A DNA stretch of 64,000 nt from Caballeronia sp. TF1N1 (GCF_022878925.1 NZ_CP084626.1:372001-436000); one strand, 5' to 3'. Counted from the first letter of the stretch, positions 46,644-56,540 are shown. Numbers and translations are program-made. The notes: a model not told the origin generated them from the sequence alone.

Positions 46644-47086
46644 TCGTGTTCTCCATTAAGACCGAACGGCAAGTCGACCGGCTTTGTGAGCCGGGTCTCT
46701 TTGCTTCTAAGCGTTTATTTGGAAGACTTCAATCTGCCGGGCAGTCGCGTTGTCGTGTGCTGCGTTTGCCGGGAATTCGGATTGTAGGCAAGCGTCTGAA
46801 GAGTGCCAAACTCCCGGTGAAAATTTTGGCTTTGACATTTCCTCGTCGCGCAAGCGGGTCCCAAGTCAGCCGAACTTGAAGAAATTACTTGAAGGTTTTG
46901 CCGCACTGCAAACACGCCAAAACAGGTTTATTCAGCGCCATGCCATTGACTCATCAATTGCGGCGACAAATGAATTTGCTTTGAATTAAGCAGACAATGC
47001 ACCATTTGTTCTTTTGAACTGTCGGCTGATCGACGCGGCAAGCCGTCAGACCAGATCGGCTCGCTGTTAATCCGGACATCAATCAC
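46644..47086. other. intergenic stretch without a recognisable gene
   Basis: This 443-bp gap is lower in GC than its surroundings. It holds a 6-bp hairpin CCGGCT/AGCCGG at 46678–46694 followed by GTCTCTTTGCTTC, about 35 bp upstream of the 65-aa gene. The AT-rich stretch 46940–47000 before the gamma-glutamyltransferase gene probably contains its promoter. No open frame here is convincing. Confidence 0.5.
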
Positions 47087-48724
47087 ATGACTCGTTTCAA
47101 CTGGCAGAACCCTTATCCGACACCGCGCTTGCCGGTTTTTGCGCGCAATATCGTTTCGACGTCGCATCCGCTGGCCGCTCAAGCTGGTTTGCGCATGCTC
47201 TGGAAGGGCGGTAACGCCGTGGACGCGGCCATCGCCGCAGCGGCCGCTATCACGGTCGTCGAGCCGGTTTCATGCGGGCTCGGCGGCGACGCGTTCGCGC
47301 TGGTCTGGGATGGCAACCAATTGCATGGACTGAACGCTTCGGGCGTGGCGCCAGCGGCCTGGAACGTGGACTACTTCCGCAACAAATACGGCGAAGAGAA
47401 CGGTCTTGCCCGTCAGCCCAAACGCGGCTGGGACGCGGTGACGGTGCCCGGCGTCATCGCCGGATGGGAAGCGCTTCACGCGAAGTTCGGTTCGCTGCCA
47501 TTTGCCGATTTGATGGAACCGGCCATCGAAATCGCGGAGCGCGGACACGCGGTGGCCAGCATCGTCGCCTATAAATGGGCGGCCGCCGTGCCTGAACTGA
47601 AAGATCAGCCAGGTTTCGCGGATGTCTTCATGCCGCGTGGACGCGCGCCCGAAATCAGCGAACTCGTGCGTTTTCCCGGCCATGCGAACACGTTGCGACG
47701 GCTCGCGGACCACGGCCCGCGCGCGTTTTACGAAGGCGAAAGCGCCGAGCGCATCGCTGCGTTTTCGCGGCAGGGCGGCGGCGCCATGACCATGGACGAT
47801 CTCCGAAATTACCGCGCCGAGTGGGTCGAGCCGATTCAGAAGGATTATCGCGGCTACACCGTGCACGAGATTCCGCCGAACGGACAGGGAATCGCGGCGC
47901 TTATCGCGCTTGGCATCCTCGACAAGTTCGATGTCCGCGCACTGACCGTCGACCGCATCGAGTCGCAGCATCTGCAGATCGAGGCGATGAAACTCGCGTT
48001 CGCGGATGTATATCGCTATGTCGCCGATCCGCGCTCGATGGAAGTCACGCCCGAGCAAATGCTCGACGACGCCTACCTCACGGAACGCGCCAAGCTGATC
48101 GATCCGAACAAGGCAAGGCATTTCGACTTCGGCATGCCGAAAGCGGGCGGCACCATCTACATGTCGGTCGCCGACGAGCGCGGCATGATGGTGAGCTTCA
48201 TTCAATCGAACTACATGGGTTTTGGCTCGGGCGTGGTCGTGCCGGATACGGGCATCTCGCTGCAAAACCGCGGTTGCGGGTTCTCGATGGACCCGAAGTC
48301 AGCGAACGTGGTCGAGGGCGGCAAGCGGCCGTTCCACACGATCATTCCTGCGTTCCTCACGCAAGAAGTGGATGGCCAGCGCGAGGCCGTCATGAGCTTC
48401 GGTGTGATGGGCGGCGACATGCAGCCGCAAGGACATCTGCAGTCGATCGTGCGCATGCTCGACTACGGTCAACAGCCTCAGGCCGCCTGTGACGCGCCGC
48501 GCTGGAAGGTGAATCACGATTTCACGATCGATATTGAAGCGACACTCGACCTCGAAACGGCCCGCGCGCTCGAAGGGCTCGGCCACACCATCAAGTCGGT
48601 CGACGATCCATACATGGATTTCGGCTCGGGACAATACATCTGGAAGCTGGATCGCCACGATCCAGAGCGTGGTTACGTTGCCGCAAGCGACAGTCGACGC
48701 GACGGGCTTGCGGCCGGCTTCTGA
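47087..48724 (+). CDS. gamma-glutamyltransferase family protein (no signal peptide)
   Basis: An Ntn-hydrolase of 545 aa. GLRMLWKGGNAVDAAIAAAAAITVVEPVSCGLGGDAFALVWDG is the large-subunit hallmark, and the predicted autoprocessing nucleophile is T356 in AGGTIYMSVADERGMMVSF. The small subunit ends AASDSRRDGLAAGF. Compared with E. coli Ggt it lacks a secretion signal, so it is probably cytoplasmic, like the YwrD branch. It may act on glutathione or another gamma-glutamyl or acyl compound; I cannot choose. Confidence 0.9.
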   Translation: MTRFNWQNPYPTPRLPVFARNIVSTSHPLAAQAGLRMLWKGGNAVDAAIAAAAAITVVEPVSCGLGGDAFALVWDGNQLHGLNASGVAPAAWNVDYFRNKYGEENGLARQPKRGWDAVTVPGVIAGWEALHAKFGSLPFADLMEPAIEIAERGHAVASIVAYKWAAAVPELKDQPGFADVFMPRGRAPEISELVRFPGHANTLRRLADHGPRAFYEGESAERIAAFSRQGGGAMTMDDLRNYRAEWVEPIQKDYRGYTVHEIPPNGQGIAALIALGILDKFDVRALTVDRIESQHLQIEAMKLAFADVYRYVADPRSMEVTPEQMLDDAYLTERAKLIDPNKARHFDFGMPKAGGTIYMSVADERGMMVSFIQSNYMGFGSGVVVPDTGISLQNRGCGFSMDPKSANVVEGGKRPFHTIIPAFLTQEVDGQREAVMSFGVMGGDMQPQGHLQSIVRMLDYGQQPQAACDAPRWKVNHDFTIDIEATLDLETARALEGLGHTIKSVDDPYMDFGSGQYIWKLDRHDPERGYVAASDSRRDGLAAGF

Positions 48725-49055
48725 GCATGCACGCGCCGGCAGCTGATCACGGCGGCAGGCGCGTCGTCGACGCCAAATCGCGCAACCTCCCTTGGCGGCA
48801 CATTTCGTGCTCCTTCGTGCGCCAGCCGTTCTTGCGCATCGACTCGTAAGAATTTGACATAGACGGAACTGCGCTGATGCAGCGCAAGTCTGTCCCCATG
48901 TCTGCAAATTCATTGCAGGACGGCTAAGATGGAAAAACAAGCCGTTAAGACGCGAAGTTGAAGTCGCCCGAGCCGAATGGTTCGCGGCGTCGCCTGAACC
49001 TCGGCCCGCTCTTGTTGGCCGATGGCGCGTTCAGTCCATCCAGGGAGCGCGATAC
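48725..49055. other. intergenic stretch with a hairpin and a consensus -35 hexamer
   Basis: TTGACA (48854–48859) lies 11 bp before a perfect GCGCTG-ATG-CAGCGC hairpin (48871–48885), and GGCTAAGAT follows near 48922. This probably contains the promoter of the ferritin-like gene. No gene is visible in the 331 bp. Confidence 0.4.
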
Positions 49056-49880
49056 ATGCACACCGATAGTACCCATGTGATGCCGTGGCGCATCGAAGAC
49101 ATCGATCTCAACCGGATCGATCGTCAGAAGGCGGCATCCAACGAACATCTTCTTTTGCTGTTGTGCGCATGCTCATTCATCGAGAGCGGCACGGATCTCT
49201 ACACGAGCAATCTCAGCAAGTATTTTCACGACGACCCCGAGATTTCGGCGTGGCTGAACGACGAATGGGAGCCCGAAGAAATGCAGCACGGCCGGGCGCT
49301 CAAAACTTACATCAACCACATCTGGCCGGAATTCGACTGGGACCGGGCTTTCAAGAGCTTCTTCGACGAGTACTCGCTAACGTGTTCCTACGAAGCGTTC
49401 GAGAAAAAGCGTGCGCTCGAAATGGTGGCGCGGTGTGTTGTCGAAACGGGCACGGCCACGCTGTATCGCGCGATCAACGACTGCTCGGACGAGCCGGTGT
49501 TGAAGGAGATCACCGACAACATCCGCACCGACGAAGTGCGCCACTACAAGCACTTTTTCCGCTTCTTCAAGAAGTGGAACAAGATCGAAGGCAACGGGCG
49601 TCTCGCCGTGCTTGGCGCGTTGATCCGTCGCGTGATGGAACTGAAGAGCGAAGACTCGGAGATCGCGCTACGGCACGTGTTTGCGGTGCGTTATCCCGAG
49701 CGCGTCAAGGACTCGAGCTATAACCGCGAACTGTTCGCGCAGGTGAACGCGCTCGTGCGGCGCAATCTTTCGGCGGATCAGTGCATCAAGATGCTACTGA
49801 AGCCGCTCGATCTGCCCGCGCGTATTCAGCCGGGCGTTCACTATCCGCTTGCCAAGATCACGCAGTTGTTTTTCCGCTGA
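49056..49880 (+). CDS. ferritin-like diiron-fold protein of unknown function
   Basis: A 274-aa, mostly helical protein. Two ExxH-type segments suggest a diiron site: DEWEPEEMQHGRALK (about 67–81) and TDEVRHYKHFFRFF (about 168–181), with a further glutamate in CVVETGTATLYRA. This spacing resembles ferritin-like and acyl-ACP-desaturase-like proteins. The product could oxidise a small molecule or fatty acyl group, but I do not recognise a characterised member. The PNPOx-fold gene follows 66 bp later on the same strand. Confidence 0.8.
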   Translation: MHTDSTHVMPWRIEDIDLNRIDRQKAASNEHLLLLLCACSFIESGTDLYTSNLSKYFHDDPEISAWLNDEWEPEEMQHGRALKTYINHIWPEFDWDRAFKSFFDEYSLTCSYEAFEKKRALEMVARCVVETGTATLYRAINDCSDEPVLKEITDNIRTDEVRHYKHFFRFFKKWNKIEGNGRLAVLGALIRRVMELKSEDSEIALRHVFAVRYPERVKDSSYNRELFAQVNALVRRNLSADQCIKMLLKPLDLPARIQPGVHYPLAKITQLFFR

Positions 49881-49946
49881 TCTGGACGATGCCCGCTCAG
49901 GTTCATGCGGGCATTCGGTGGATCTGCCATTCAAGTCATTTCCCCC

Positions 49947-50459
49947 ATGACCGATGCCACGCCGCGTCAGGCCGAACTCTCGTCGCAAACGCCTTTCGAT
50001 GAATGGCCGCCTGAACTCAGGACGCTCTTCGATGGCACGCTGACCGGCGCGCCCGTCGGCTTCACGGCGTCGCTATGTGCCGTCGACAGCGGCGGGCGCG
50101 TCCGCACCGCGCTCCTAAGTGCGGGCGAGCTGCTCGCGCCCGACGCGCGCACGCTCGTGTTCGCGTTGTGGCCCGGCTCGCGTACCGCGCAGGCGATCGC
50201 CGCGAGCGGGCGCGCGACCATCGCCTTCGTATTCGACGAAGCGTTCTTTCAGGTTCAACTGGATACGCGCCGCGTGGTGCTCGACGATGTCCCGCTCGCA
50301 TGCTTTGTCGCCACGATCGAAAGCGGCGAAGCGCAACGTGTCGCCTATGCGCGTTTGAAGAGCGGGATTACGTTCGAACTGACGGAGACCGAGAGCGTGC
50401 TCACGCGCTGGCGTGAGCAGCTCGACTGGCTGAAGCGGGCAGCGAGCGCTGCCGCCTGA
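49947..50459 (+). CDS. pyridoxamine 5'-phosphate oxidase-fold protein
   Basis: A 170-aa protein with the split-barrel flavin/haem-binding pattern: ASLCAVDSGGRVRTALLSAGELLAPDARTLVFALWPGSRTAQAIAASGRATIAFVF. The arginine- and small-residue-rich strands match PNPOx-like proteins, but the family is broad (FMN, F420 or haem binders) and a true pyridoxine role is unlikely. I use the ATG at 49947; an in-frame start at 49905 has no support. It is convergent with rhlE. Confidence 0.75.
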   Translation: MTDATPRQAELSSQTPFDEWPPELRTLFDGTLTGAPVGFTASLCAVDSGGRVRTALLSAGELLAPDARTLVFALWPGSRTAQAIAASGRATIAFVFDEAFFQVQLDTRRVVLDDVPLACFVATIESGEAQRVAYARLKSGITFELTETESVLTRWREQLDWLKRAASAAA

Positions 50460-50476
50460 AACACATCTACGAATAC

Positions 50477-52069
50477 TTAACGTCCGCGGCCGCCCGAGCG
50501 CATGCCGTCGCGCCGCGCGCCGCCGCTGTCGCTGCGCGCCTTGCCACCGAGCAGCGCGCCGGGATTACCGGCCTTTGCGTTCGGATTCGCCGCGCGTGCC
50601 GCATCCGGACGGCGCGTTGCCGCGCCTGCATTGGCGTTGGGAGCGGCGGGCTTCGCGCCGGCAGGCTTGGGACCGCGTGCATCGCGGCCATCGCGTGAAT
50701 TCGCCGCTTGCGATCCGCCGTTGCGATTACCGTTCGCCGGCTTGCCACTGCCGCGCGCTTCGCCAGATGCCGCGCCGCTTGCACGGCCGCCATCGCGTCG
50801 CGCTTCGCCGCCACCGCGCTTCGCTTCGCCTTCGCGTCGCGGGGCGCTGCTGCGCTTCGCTTCGCCGCCTTCACGCGGACCGCCGCGCCCTTGGCTGCGG
50901 CGCTGAATCGGTTCGGGACGGGCATCCGGGTCCGGCTCGAAGCCGGGAATCACTTCCTGCGGAATCGAGCGCTTGATCAGACGCTCGATGTCCTTCAGCA
51001 ACTGAAGCTCGTCCACACAGACGAGCGATACCGCTTCGCCATCCGCGCCCGCGCGACCCGTGCGGCCGATACGGTGCACGTAATCTTCCGGCACGTTCGG
51101 CAAATCGAAGTTGACCACGTGCGGCAACTGATCGATATCGATACCGCGCGCCGCGATGTCGGTGGCGACGAGCACCTGCAAGGTCTGATCCTTGAACTCG
51201 GCCAGCGCACGCGTACGCGCCGACTGACTCTTGTTGCCGTGAATCGCAAGCGCGCTAATGCCGTCCTTGCCCAATTGCTCGGCAAGCCGGTTCGCGCCGT
51301 GCTTCGTGCGCGTGAACACGAGCACCTGGAACCAGTTGTTCGTGCGGATCAGATGCGTGAGCATCTCGCGCTTTCGGTCGCGATCCACCGGATAAATCTT
51401 TTGTTCGATACGCTCGGCCGTCGTATTGCGGCGCGCGACTTCGATCAGCGCGGGCGAATCGAGCAGGCTGTCGGCCAGCGCCTTGATTTCATCCGAGAAA
51501 GTAGCCGAGAAAAGCAGGTTCTGACGCTTCGCGGGCAGGCGCGCGAGCACGCGCTTGATGTCGTGAATGAAGCCCATGTCGAGCATGCGGTCGGCTTCGT
51601 CGAGCACGAGAATCTCGAGCTGCGACACGTCGATGGTCTTCTGCTGCATGTGATCGAGCAAACGTCCCGGCGTTGCCACGACGATATCGACGCCGCGCTT
51701 CAACGCGTCGATCTGCGGGTTGATGCCCACTCCGCCGAACATCACGGTCGACTTGAGCTTCAGATATTTGCCGTAAGCGCGCACGCTTTCCTCGACCTGC
51801 GCGGCGAGTTCGCGCGTCGGCGTGAGGATGAGCGCGCGGATCGGACGCTTCGTTCCGGCGGCAGCGGGCGCCAGTTGCGAAAGACGTTGCAGGATCGGCA
51901 GCGTGAAGCCGGCGGTCTTGCCCGTGCCGGTCTGCGCGCCCGCCAGGAGATCGCCGCCCTTCAGAACGGCGGGGATGGCCTGGAGCTGGATCGGGGTCGG
52001 GACGGTGTAGCCCAGTTCGTTGACAGCGCGTAGCAGAGGTTCGGACAGGCCGAGTGAATCAAAGGACAT
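50477..52069 (-). CDS. rhlE: DEAD-box ATP-dependent RNA helicase RhlE
   Basis: RNA helicase acting in ribosome assembly and RNA turnover. The 530-aa protein has the full motif set: Q motif [51 protein letters not shown] and HRIGRTGR. After about residue 375 the tail is low complexity, rich in Arg, Gly, Ala and Lys (for example [16 protein letters not shown]), which is common in RhlE and likely binds RNA. It is convergent with the PNPOx-fold gene. Confidence 0.96.
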   Translation of the reverse strand: MSFDSLGLSEPLLRAVNELGYTVPTPIQLQAIPAVLKGGDLLAGAQTGTGKTAGFTLPILQRLSQLAPAAAGTKRPIRALILTPTRELAAQVEESVRAYGKYLKLKSTVMFGGVGINPQIDALKRGVDIVVATPGRLLDHMQQKTIDVSQLEILVLDEADRMLDMGFIHDIKRVLARLPAKRQNLLFSATFSDEIKALADSLLDSPALIEVARRNTTAERIEQKIYPVDRDRKREMLTHLIRTNNWFQVLVFTRTKHGANRLAEQLGKDGISALAIHGNKSQSARTRALAEFKDQTLQVLVATDIAARGIDIDQLPHVVNFDLPNVPEDYVHRIGRTGRAGADGEAVSLVCVDELQLLKDIERLIKRSIPQEVIPGFEPDPDARPEPIQRRSQGRGGPREGGEAKRSSAPRREGEAKRGGGEARRDGGRASGAASGEARGSGKPANGNRNGGSQAANSRDGRDARGPKPAGAKPAAPNANAGAATRRPDAARAANPNAKAGNPGALLGGKARSDSGGARRDGMRSGGRGR

Positions 52070-52320
52070 AAGGGATTTTCGAATTCGTTGTGTCGAACGG
52101 CGTGCATGCGAATGACGTTGCGGCGAACCGTGGTTCTGCCGGTTGCGCGCATGTGCGACGCTCGGAAAAAAATCGGGCGGCTTGCCATCGAGCGTTCATC
52201 GATTTATCGATGAGCGCGAAGCGTTGCCGCGGGGATTCGACGCGTTATCAAGACACGCCGGCTGGCCGTAAGTTGCATCGATGAAGCCGCGATGCCCGGG
52301 CTCACTCGCTTTTCGCCGCT

Positions 52321-52941
52321 TCACGCGACATAGCGCGCGACGCTCACGAACTGACAAAGACTGCCCGCCAGCACGAACAGATGCCAGATACCGTGGCCGT
52401 GCCGGATACGCTCGTCGTTGATGAAAAAGTAGATACCGGCGCTATAGATCACGCCGCCCGCCACCAGCCACGCGGTGCCCGCGGGCGGCAGCGCCGTCAC
52501 GAGTGGACGGACGGCTACGAGCGCGAGCCAGCCCATCAACACGTACAGCACCATCGAAACGCTGCGGGTTCGGCGCCCGAGCGTGAGTTCCTGCGTAATG
52601 CCGAGAACCGCGAGGCCCCAGCTTACGCCGAATAGCGACCAGCCCCAGGGACCGCGCAATGTCACTAGTGTAAACGGTGTGTAGCTGCCTGCTATCAGCA
52701 AATAAATTGCCGAATGGTCGCACTTTTGCAGAATCGACTTTAGGCGAGGCGAGCGCGCGCAGTGGTACAGCGTCGAAATCAGGTAGAGCGCGCAGAGCAT
52801 GGCGCCATAGATGGCGAAGCTCACGACCTTATAGGCATCGCCGTCCAACGCACCCATTACGACGAGCGCCACCAGACCGGCGATCGACAAGACCGTGCCG
52901 ATCAAATGGCTGATGCTGTTGAACCGCTCGCCTACGTACAT
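52321..52941 (-). CDS. trhA: TrhA/hemolysin III-type membrane protein (PAQR family)
   Basis: A 206-aa inner-membrane protein with seven predicted helices. Signature residues include FNSISHLIG in the first helix region, LYLISTLYHCARSPRLKSILQKCDHSAIYLLIAGSYTPF, and the C-terminal GHGIWHLFVLAGSLCQF, which together supply the conserved Ser, Asp and His residues of PAQR proteins. E. coli TrhA affects membrane energetics. I use the ATG at 52941; a TTG at 52989 would begin inside the upstream terminator's U-tract. Confidence 0.92.
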   Translation of the reverse strand: MYVGERFNSISHLIGTVLSIAGLVALVVMGALDGDAYKVVSFAIYGAMLCALYLISTLYHCARSPRLKSILQKCDHSAIYLLIAGSYTPFTLVTLRGPWGWSLFGVSWGLAVLGITQELTLGRRTRSVSMVLYVLMGWLALVAVRPLVTALPPAGTAWLVAGGVIYSAGIYFFINDERIRHGHGIWHLFVLAGSLCQFVSVARYVA

Positions 52942-52979
52942 GCCCGATCCATACCGAAAGACGCGCCGGTGACGCGCCA

Positions 52980-53020
52980 CAAAAGACAAGGGGCGCGGCC
53001 TAAGTTGAAGGCTGCGCCCC
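52980..53020 (-). terminator. rho-independent terminator of the cytochrome c genes
   Basis: GGGGCGCGGCC (52990–53000) pairs with GGCTGCGCCCC (53010–53020), ten Watson-Crick pairs plus one G·U, with a 9-base loop. On the minus strand it is followed by TTGTCTTTTG. It sits 31 bp after the stop of the 432-aa cytochrome gene. Confidence 0.8.
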
Positions 53021-53051
53021 AGTGCGTATTGTACGCTGTCTTTCCCGAATG

Positions 53052-54350
53052 TCAGTCGAGCGGCGCCGAACGCAGATTACTCACCTGCTGCGGCGACACC
53101 GGCGTGCCGTGATTGCCCCACGACATACGGATGTACGTCACGACCGCGGCCACTTCCGTATCCGACAGCGACTGCGCGAACGGCGGCATGCCGTGCGGCA
53201 TCGGGTTGCCACCCGTGCTCGGCGGATAACCACCGTTGAGCGTCATGCGGATCGGGTTGACGGCCGACGGCATCTGGATGGACTGGTTATTCGCGAGCGG
53301 CGGATATGCCGGCGGCTTGCCGAGACCATTCTCCTGGTGACACTTCGCGCAGTTCTCGGTGTAGACCTTCTTGCCCATGGTCAGCAATTCGCCGCCGAAC
53401 TTCTCGGAGGTTTCGAGCTGCAACGACTCCGGCGCTTCCTTCTTTTGCGGAATCGACTTGAGATACGTCGAGATCGCGTTGATGTCGCCGTCGGTCATGT
53501 ACTGCAAGCTGTTGTGGACGACTTCAGCCATCGGGCCGAACACCGCGCCACGCTGCGACACGCCGGACTTCAGCAAGTCGTTGATGTCCTTGATGTCCCA
53601 GTCGCCGAGACCGGCTTCCTTGTTCGACGTCAACGACGGCGCATACCAGTTTTGCAGCGGAATCAGACCGCCGGCAAATGCCGCCGAGCTGACCGGACCG
53701 CCCATGGCGTTGATCGACGTATGGCACATGGCGCAATGGCCGAGGCCTTCGACCAGATACGCGCCGCGGTTCCATTCGACCGATTTGGTCGGGTCCGGCT
53801 TGTACTCGCCTTCGCTGAAGAACAGGGTGCGCCAGCCGATCAGCAGATTGCGGTTGTTGAACGGGAAGCGCAGTTCATGCGGACGGCTCGCTTCGTTGAC
53901 CGGCGGGACGGAGCGCAGATACGCGTAGATCGCGTCCGAGTCGGCGCGCGTAACCTTCGTGTAGCTCGTGAACGGGAAGCCTGGATAGAGCAGACTGCCG
54001 TCCTTCGAGCGGCCGGTGTGCATCGCGCGGTAAAAGTCGTCCGACGTCCATTTGCCGATGCCGAATTGATCGTCCGGCGTGATGTTCGGCGTGAACATGG
54101 TGCCGAACGGCGTCGCCATGGGCAGGCCGCCCGCGAATTCCTTGCCGCCGCGCACCGTGTGGCACGCGATACAGTCGCCGGCGCGCGCGAGGTATTCGCC
54201 TTGTTTGATCAGCGCGGCTTTGTCGGTAGGCGTCGCCGCGACGGCGCCGCGCGAATGCAGGTTGTCGCCGCCCGACCAGAGGACGGCGGCGGCTGCGACG
54301 GCTGCCACCACGACAGCCGAGGAGAGTGCGAACAGGGACTTGCGTTTCAT
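53052..54350 (-). CDS. periplasmic tri-haem c-type cytochrome (alcohol dehydrogenase cytochrome-subunit type)
   Basis: A 432-aa exported electron carrier. An N-terminal signal helix (about 5–25) is followed by three CxxCH haem sites: CIACH (60–64), CAMCH (206–210) and CAKCH (334–338). The three-domain layout matches the membrane-associated cytochrome subunit of PQQ or flavin alcohol/gluconate dehydrogenases. No dehydrogenase subunit is adjacent; only the di-haem cytochrome gene lies 21 bp upstream. The pair may pass electrons from a periplasmic dehydrogenase to the terminal oxidases. A terminator follows. Confidence 0.92.
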   Translation of the reverse strand: MKRKSLFALSSAVVVAAVAAAAVLWSGGDNLHSRGAVAATPTDKAALIKQGEYLARAGDCIACHTVRGGKEFAGGLPMATPFGTMFTPNITPDDQFGIGKWTSDDFYRAMHTGRSKDGSLLYPGFPFTSYTKVTRADSDAIYAYLRSVPPVNEASRPHELRFPFNNRNLLIGWRTLFFSEGEYKPDPTKSVEWNRGAYLVEGLGHCAMCHTSINAMGGPVSSAAFAGGLIPLQNWYAPSLTSNKEAGLGDWDIKDINDLLKSGVSQRGAVFGPMAEVVHNSLQYMTDGDINAISTYLKSIPQKKEAPESLQLETSEKFGGELLTMGKKVYTENCAKCHQENGLGKPPAYPPLANNQSIQMPSAVNPIRMTLNGGYPPSTGGNPMPHGMPPFAQSLSDTEVAAVVTYIRMSWGNHGTPVSPQQVSNLRSAPLD

Positions 54351-54371
54351 TATGTTGTCGCTCCAGACGCC

Positions 54372-55115
54372 TTATTGCGGTTCGCTGCCGCAGGTCAGCG
54401 GCATCTTCAACGAGCCAGCGGGCGCGGGCACCGGGTTGGCGGGTGCGGTTTGCGTAGAGAGCCAGGCAGCGACGGCGGTCACGTCGTCGTCGGTCAGGCG
54501 CGAGGCGATTTGCTGCATGCAGTCAGGCGCTTTCGCGTGGCGCGTGCCCGATTTCCATGCACCGACTTGCGCGCTGATGTAATCCGAGTGCAACCCGACG
54601 AGGCCCGGAATGGCCGGCTGCATGCCGGTCAGACCCTTGCCGTGACAGGCCGCGCAGGCGGGAATGTTCTTCGATGCATCGCCGTTCAGCACGATTTGCT
54701 GGCCGCGCGCAAGCGTGGAAGCCGAAACGTTCGTCTTGGCGGGCGGCGGATACGGCGGGCGCTGGCTCGAGAAGTATCCGGCGATCTGATGAAGGTAGTC
54801 GTCCGAGAGATACGTGACGAGGTAGTTCATAGGCGGATACTTGCGCCGGCCTTCGCGGAAATTCTGGAGCTGGTTGTACAGATAATCGGCAGGCTTGCCG
54901 GCAAGACGCGGGAAATAGTCATTGTCCGTGCCTTCGCCATGAACACCGTGACATGCCGTGCAGCCTTGCACGCGCGCTGCCATGGTGTCCGGGGCGATCG
55001 GCTGGTTCTGCGCCTGGGCTTGTGCCTGACCCGCGCCGAATACGCCGGCGCTGCTGACGACGGCCAAAGCGAGCAGCGGACGAAAAATGCGTCTTGAAAA
55101 CACGCGACACTCCAT
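54372..55115 (-). CDS. periplasmic di-haem c-type cytochrome (c4-like)
   Basis: A 247-aa protein with a signal peptide (about 1–34, ending FGAGQAQAQA) and two CxxCH sites: CTACH at 52–56 and CAACH at 154–158. GEGTDNDYFPRLAGKPADYLYNQLQNFREGRR is the pattern of cytochrome c4-type proteins. I use the ATG at 55115 (MECRVFSRRIFRPLL), directly before the signal helix; a longer ORF to 55280 adds low-complexity residues. It is first in a two-gene operon with the tri-haem cytochrome. Confidence 0.92.
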   Translation of the reverse strand: MECRVFSRRIFRPLLALAVVSSAGVFGAGQAQAQAQNQPIAPDTMAARVQGCTACHGVHGEGTDNDYFPRLAGKPADYLYNQLQNFREGRRKYPPMNYLVTYLSDDYLHQIAGYFSSQRPPYPPPAKTNVSASTLARGQQIVLNGDASKNIPACAACHGKGLTGMQPAIPGLVGLHSDYISAQVGAWKSGTRHAKAPDCMQQIASRLTDDDVTAVAAWLSTQTAPANPVPAPAGSLKMPLTCGSEPQ

Positions 55116-55583
55116 GAAATTCGGGGACCTGCCGAGCTTCGTGCGGCTCGGTGCGAAGGTGGCGAACCACGGCCACGCGTTGGGTGGCGGAGGGTGGCGG
55201 GCCACGGCCATAGTGGCTCGACGAGCCTCTGATGCGACGCGGAATTCTATCATCGATGCATGATGATGACTATTTGACACAACTTTCCGCCCTCACTGAG
55301 GCGCAATCGCGACAATCTGCCGCGTCGCAACCAAGAACTTTGACATAGCGCAACACAAGTGCATGTCGACAAAGCATCGACTTCTTCGTGCGAAAAACGG
55401 GGTCGCTGCACTCCATTCTCACGGCAAGCTTAGGAAGCTCGATGCACAGGTTCAAGACCTTTCAATGGTGCCGCGCAAGGTGCGTTCGTTTAGACTGCGC
55501 GAGCCGAGACTCGCAGGTTCTTCCATGATCTCCCCAGCCTTACATCCAACAATTGGCGTTCCCGAAGCGTCCACGGCGGCGCC
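55116..55583. other. divergent intergenic region upstream of the cytochromes and copD
   Basis: No gene is visible in 468 bp. Two TTGACA hexamers lie at 55274–55279 and 55340–55345 on the plus strand, neither with a good -10 at 17 bp. An inverted repeat ATCATC-N7-GATGAT (55249–55267) could be a regulator site. It must hold promoters for both directions. Confidence 0.45.
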
Positions 55584-56525
55584 ATGAACGGCGATTTCGA
55601 CTTTCTCTGGCTCGCGCAGGTCGTATTCGGAGCATTGAGCGATACCGCGTTTGCCTGTGCGCTTGGCGCGGCGCTCTTCGACGCGTGGCTCTGCGGCGAA
55701 AGAGCGCACGCGGTCGTTTCGCCTGCGCATCGGGGTTGGCGGCATGCAGCGCGTGCCGGAACCGTGGCCGCAATTACCTTCGTGGCTTGCAACTTCGTGT
55801 GCTTGTGGCTTCAGGCCGCGGCGATGAGCGGTTCGCCTGTCACCGATGCGGGCGCGTCGCTGTGGCTCGTTGCGACTAGCACGCAAGCGGGCATCGGCTG
55901 GCTGGTGGCGTTGGCGGGCGGCCTGGTGATCGTGCTGGCCTGCGCGACGGGCAGACCGCAAGGCGCATCGAAGACAGGGTTCGCGATCTTCGGCGCGCTC
56001 GTGGCCGCTGCAGGGAAAGCGGCTATCGGCCATGCCGCCGATGCCGGCGCGTTTTCTCTCGCCGAAGCCGTGCAGACGCTGCATCTGCTTGCCACGGGCG
56101 TGTGGGGCGGAATCGTCATCGTGGGCGCGCTGGCGACGTTGCCGGCGCTCGGAACATCGGTGGCGCGTGCGTTCTTGATTCGCATCGTCGCGCGTATGTC
56201 GCGGGCGGCGACGCTCGCGGTGATCGTCATCATCGCGACGGGCGTGTTCAACGCGTGGCGCGGCACGGACGGATCGGCGGCGGTGCTCGTCGACAGCAAC
56301 TGGGGGCACGCGCTGATCGTGAAGACGGGACTGGTTCTGGCGGCGCTCGCCTTGGGCGCGCTCAACCGCTGGTCGGTGTTGCCGCGCCTGCAGCGCACGG
56401 CATCGACGATGGATGCGCACACGGTCATCAACGTGATGCGCCTTGAAGCGGTGCTGATGCTTTGCGTGTTCGCCACGGCGTCGGTGTTGTCTCACGGCGT
56501 GCCGGGCGCGGCGCTCGCCGGCTGA
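55584..56525 (+). CDS. copD: copper resistance D-family membrane protein
   Basis: A 313-aa inner-membrane protein with about eight helices. The CopD-type core is seen in LHLLATGVWGGIVIVGALATLP, ATLAVIVIIATGVFNAWRG and WGHALIVKTGLVLAALALGALNRW. CopD proteins are linked to copper uptake into the cytoplasm, often with CopC. No copC lies next to it. The location upstream of a haem-protein operon may reflect metal supply, but that is inference. Confidence 0.88.
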   Translation: MNGDFDFLWLAQVVFGALSDTAFACALGAALFDAWLCGERAHAVVSPAHRGWRHAARAGTVAAITFVACNFVCLWLQAAAMSGSPVTDAGASLWLVATSTQAGIGWLVALAGGLVIVLACATGRPQGASKTGFAIFGALVAAAGKAAIGHAADAGAFSLAEAVQTLHLLATGVWGGIVIVGALATLPALGTSVARAFLIRIVARMSRAATLAVIVIIATGVFNAWRGTDGSAAVLVDSNWGHALIVKTGLVLAALALGALNRWSVLPRLQRTASTMDAHTVINVMRLEAVLMLCVFATASVLSHGVPGAALAG

Positions 56526-56540
56526 ACGCGTTTCGAACGG

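Noticed and set aside
52942..52989. TTG start for the TrhA-type protein at 52989.
   Set aside because: It begins inside the U-tract of the cytochrome operon terminator; the ATG at 52941 begins at the conserved MYVGERFNS.
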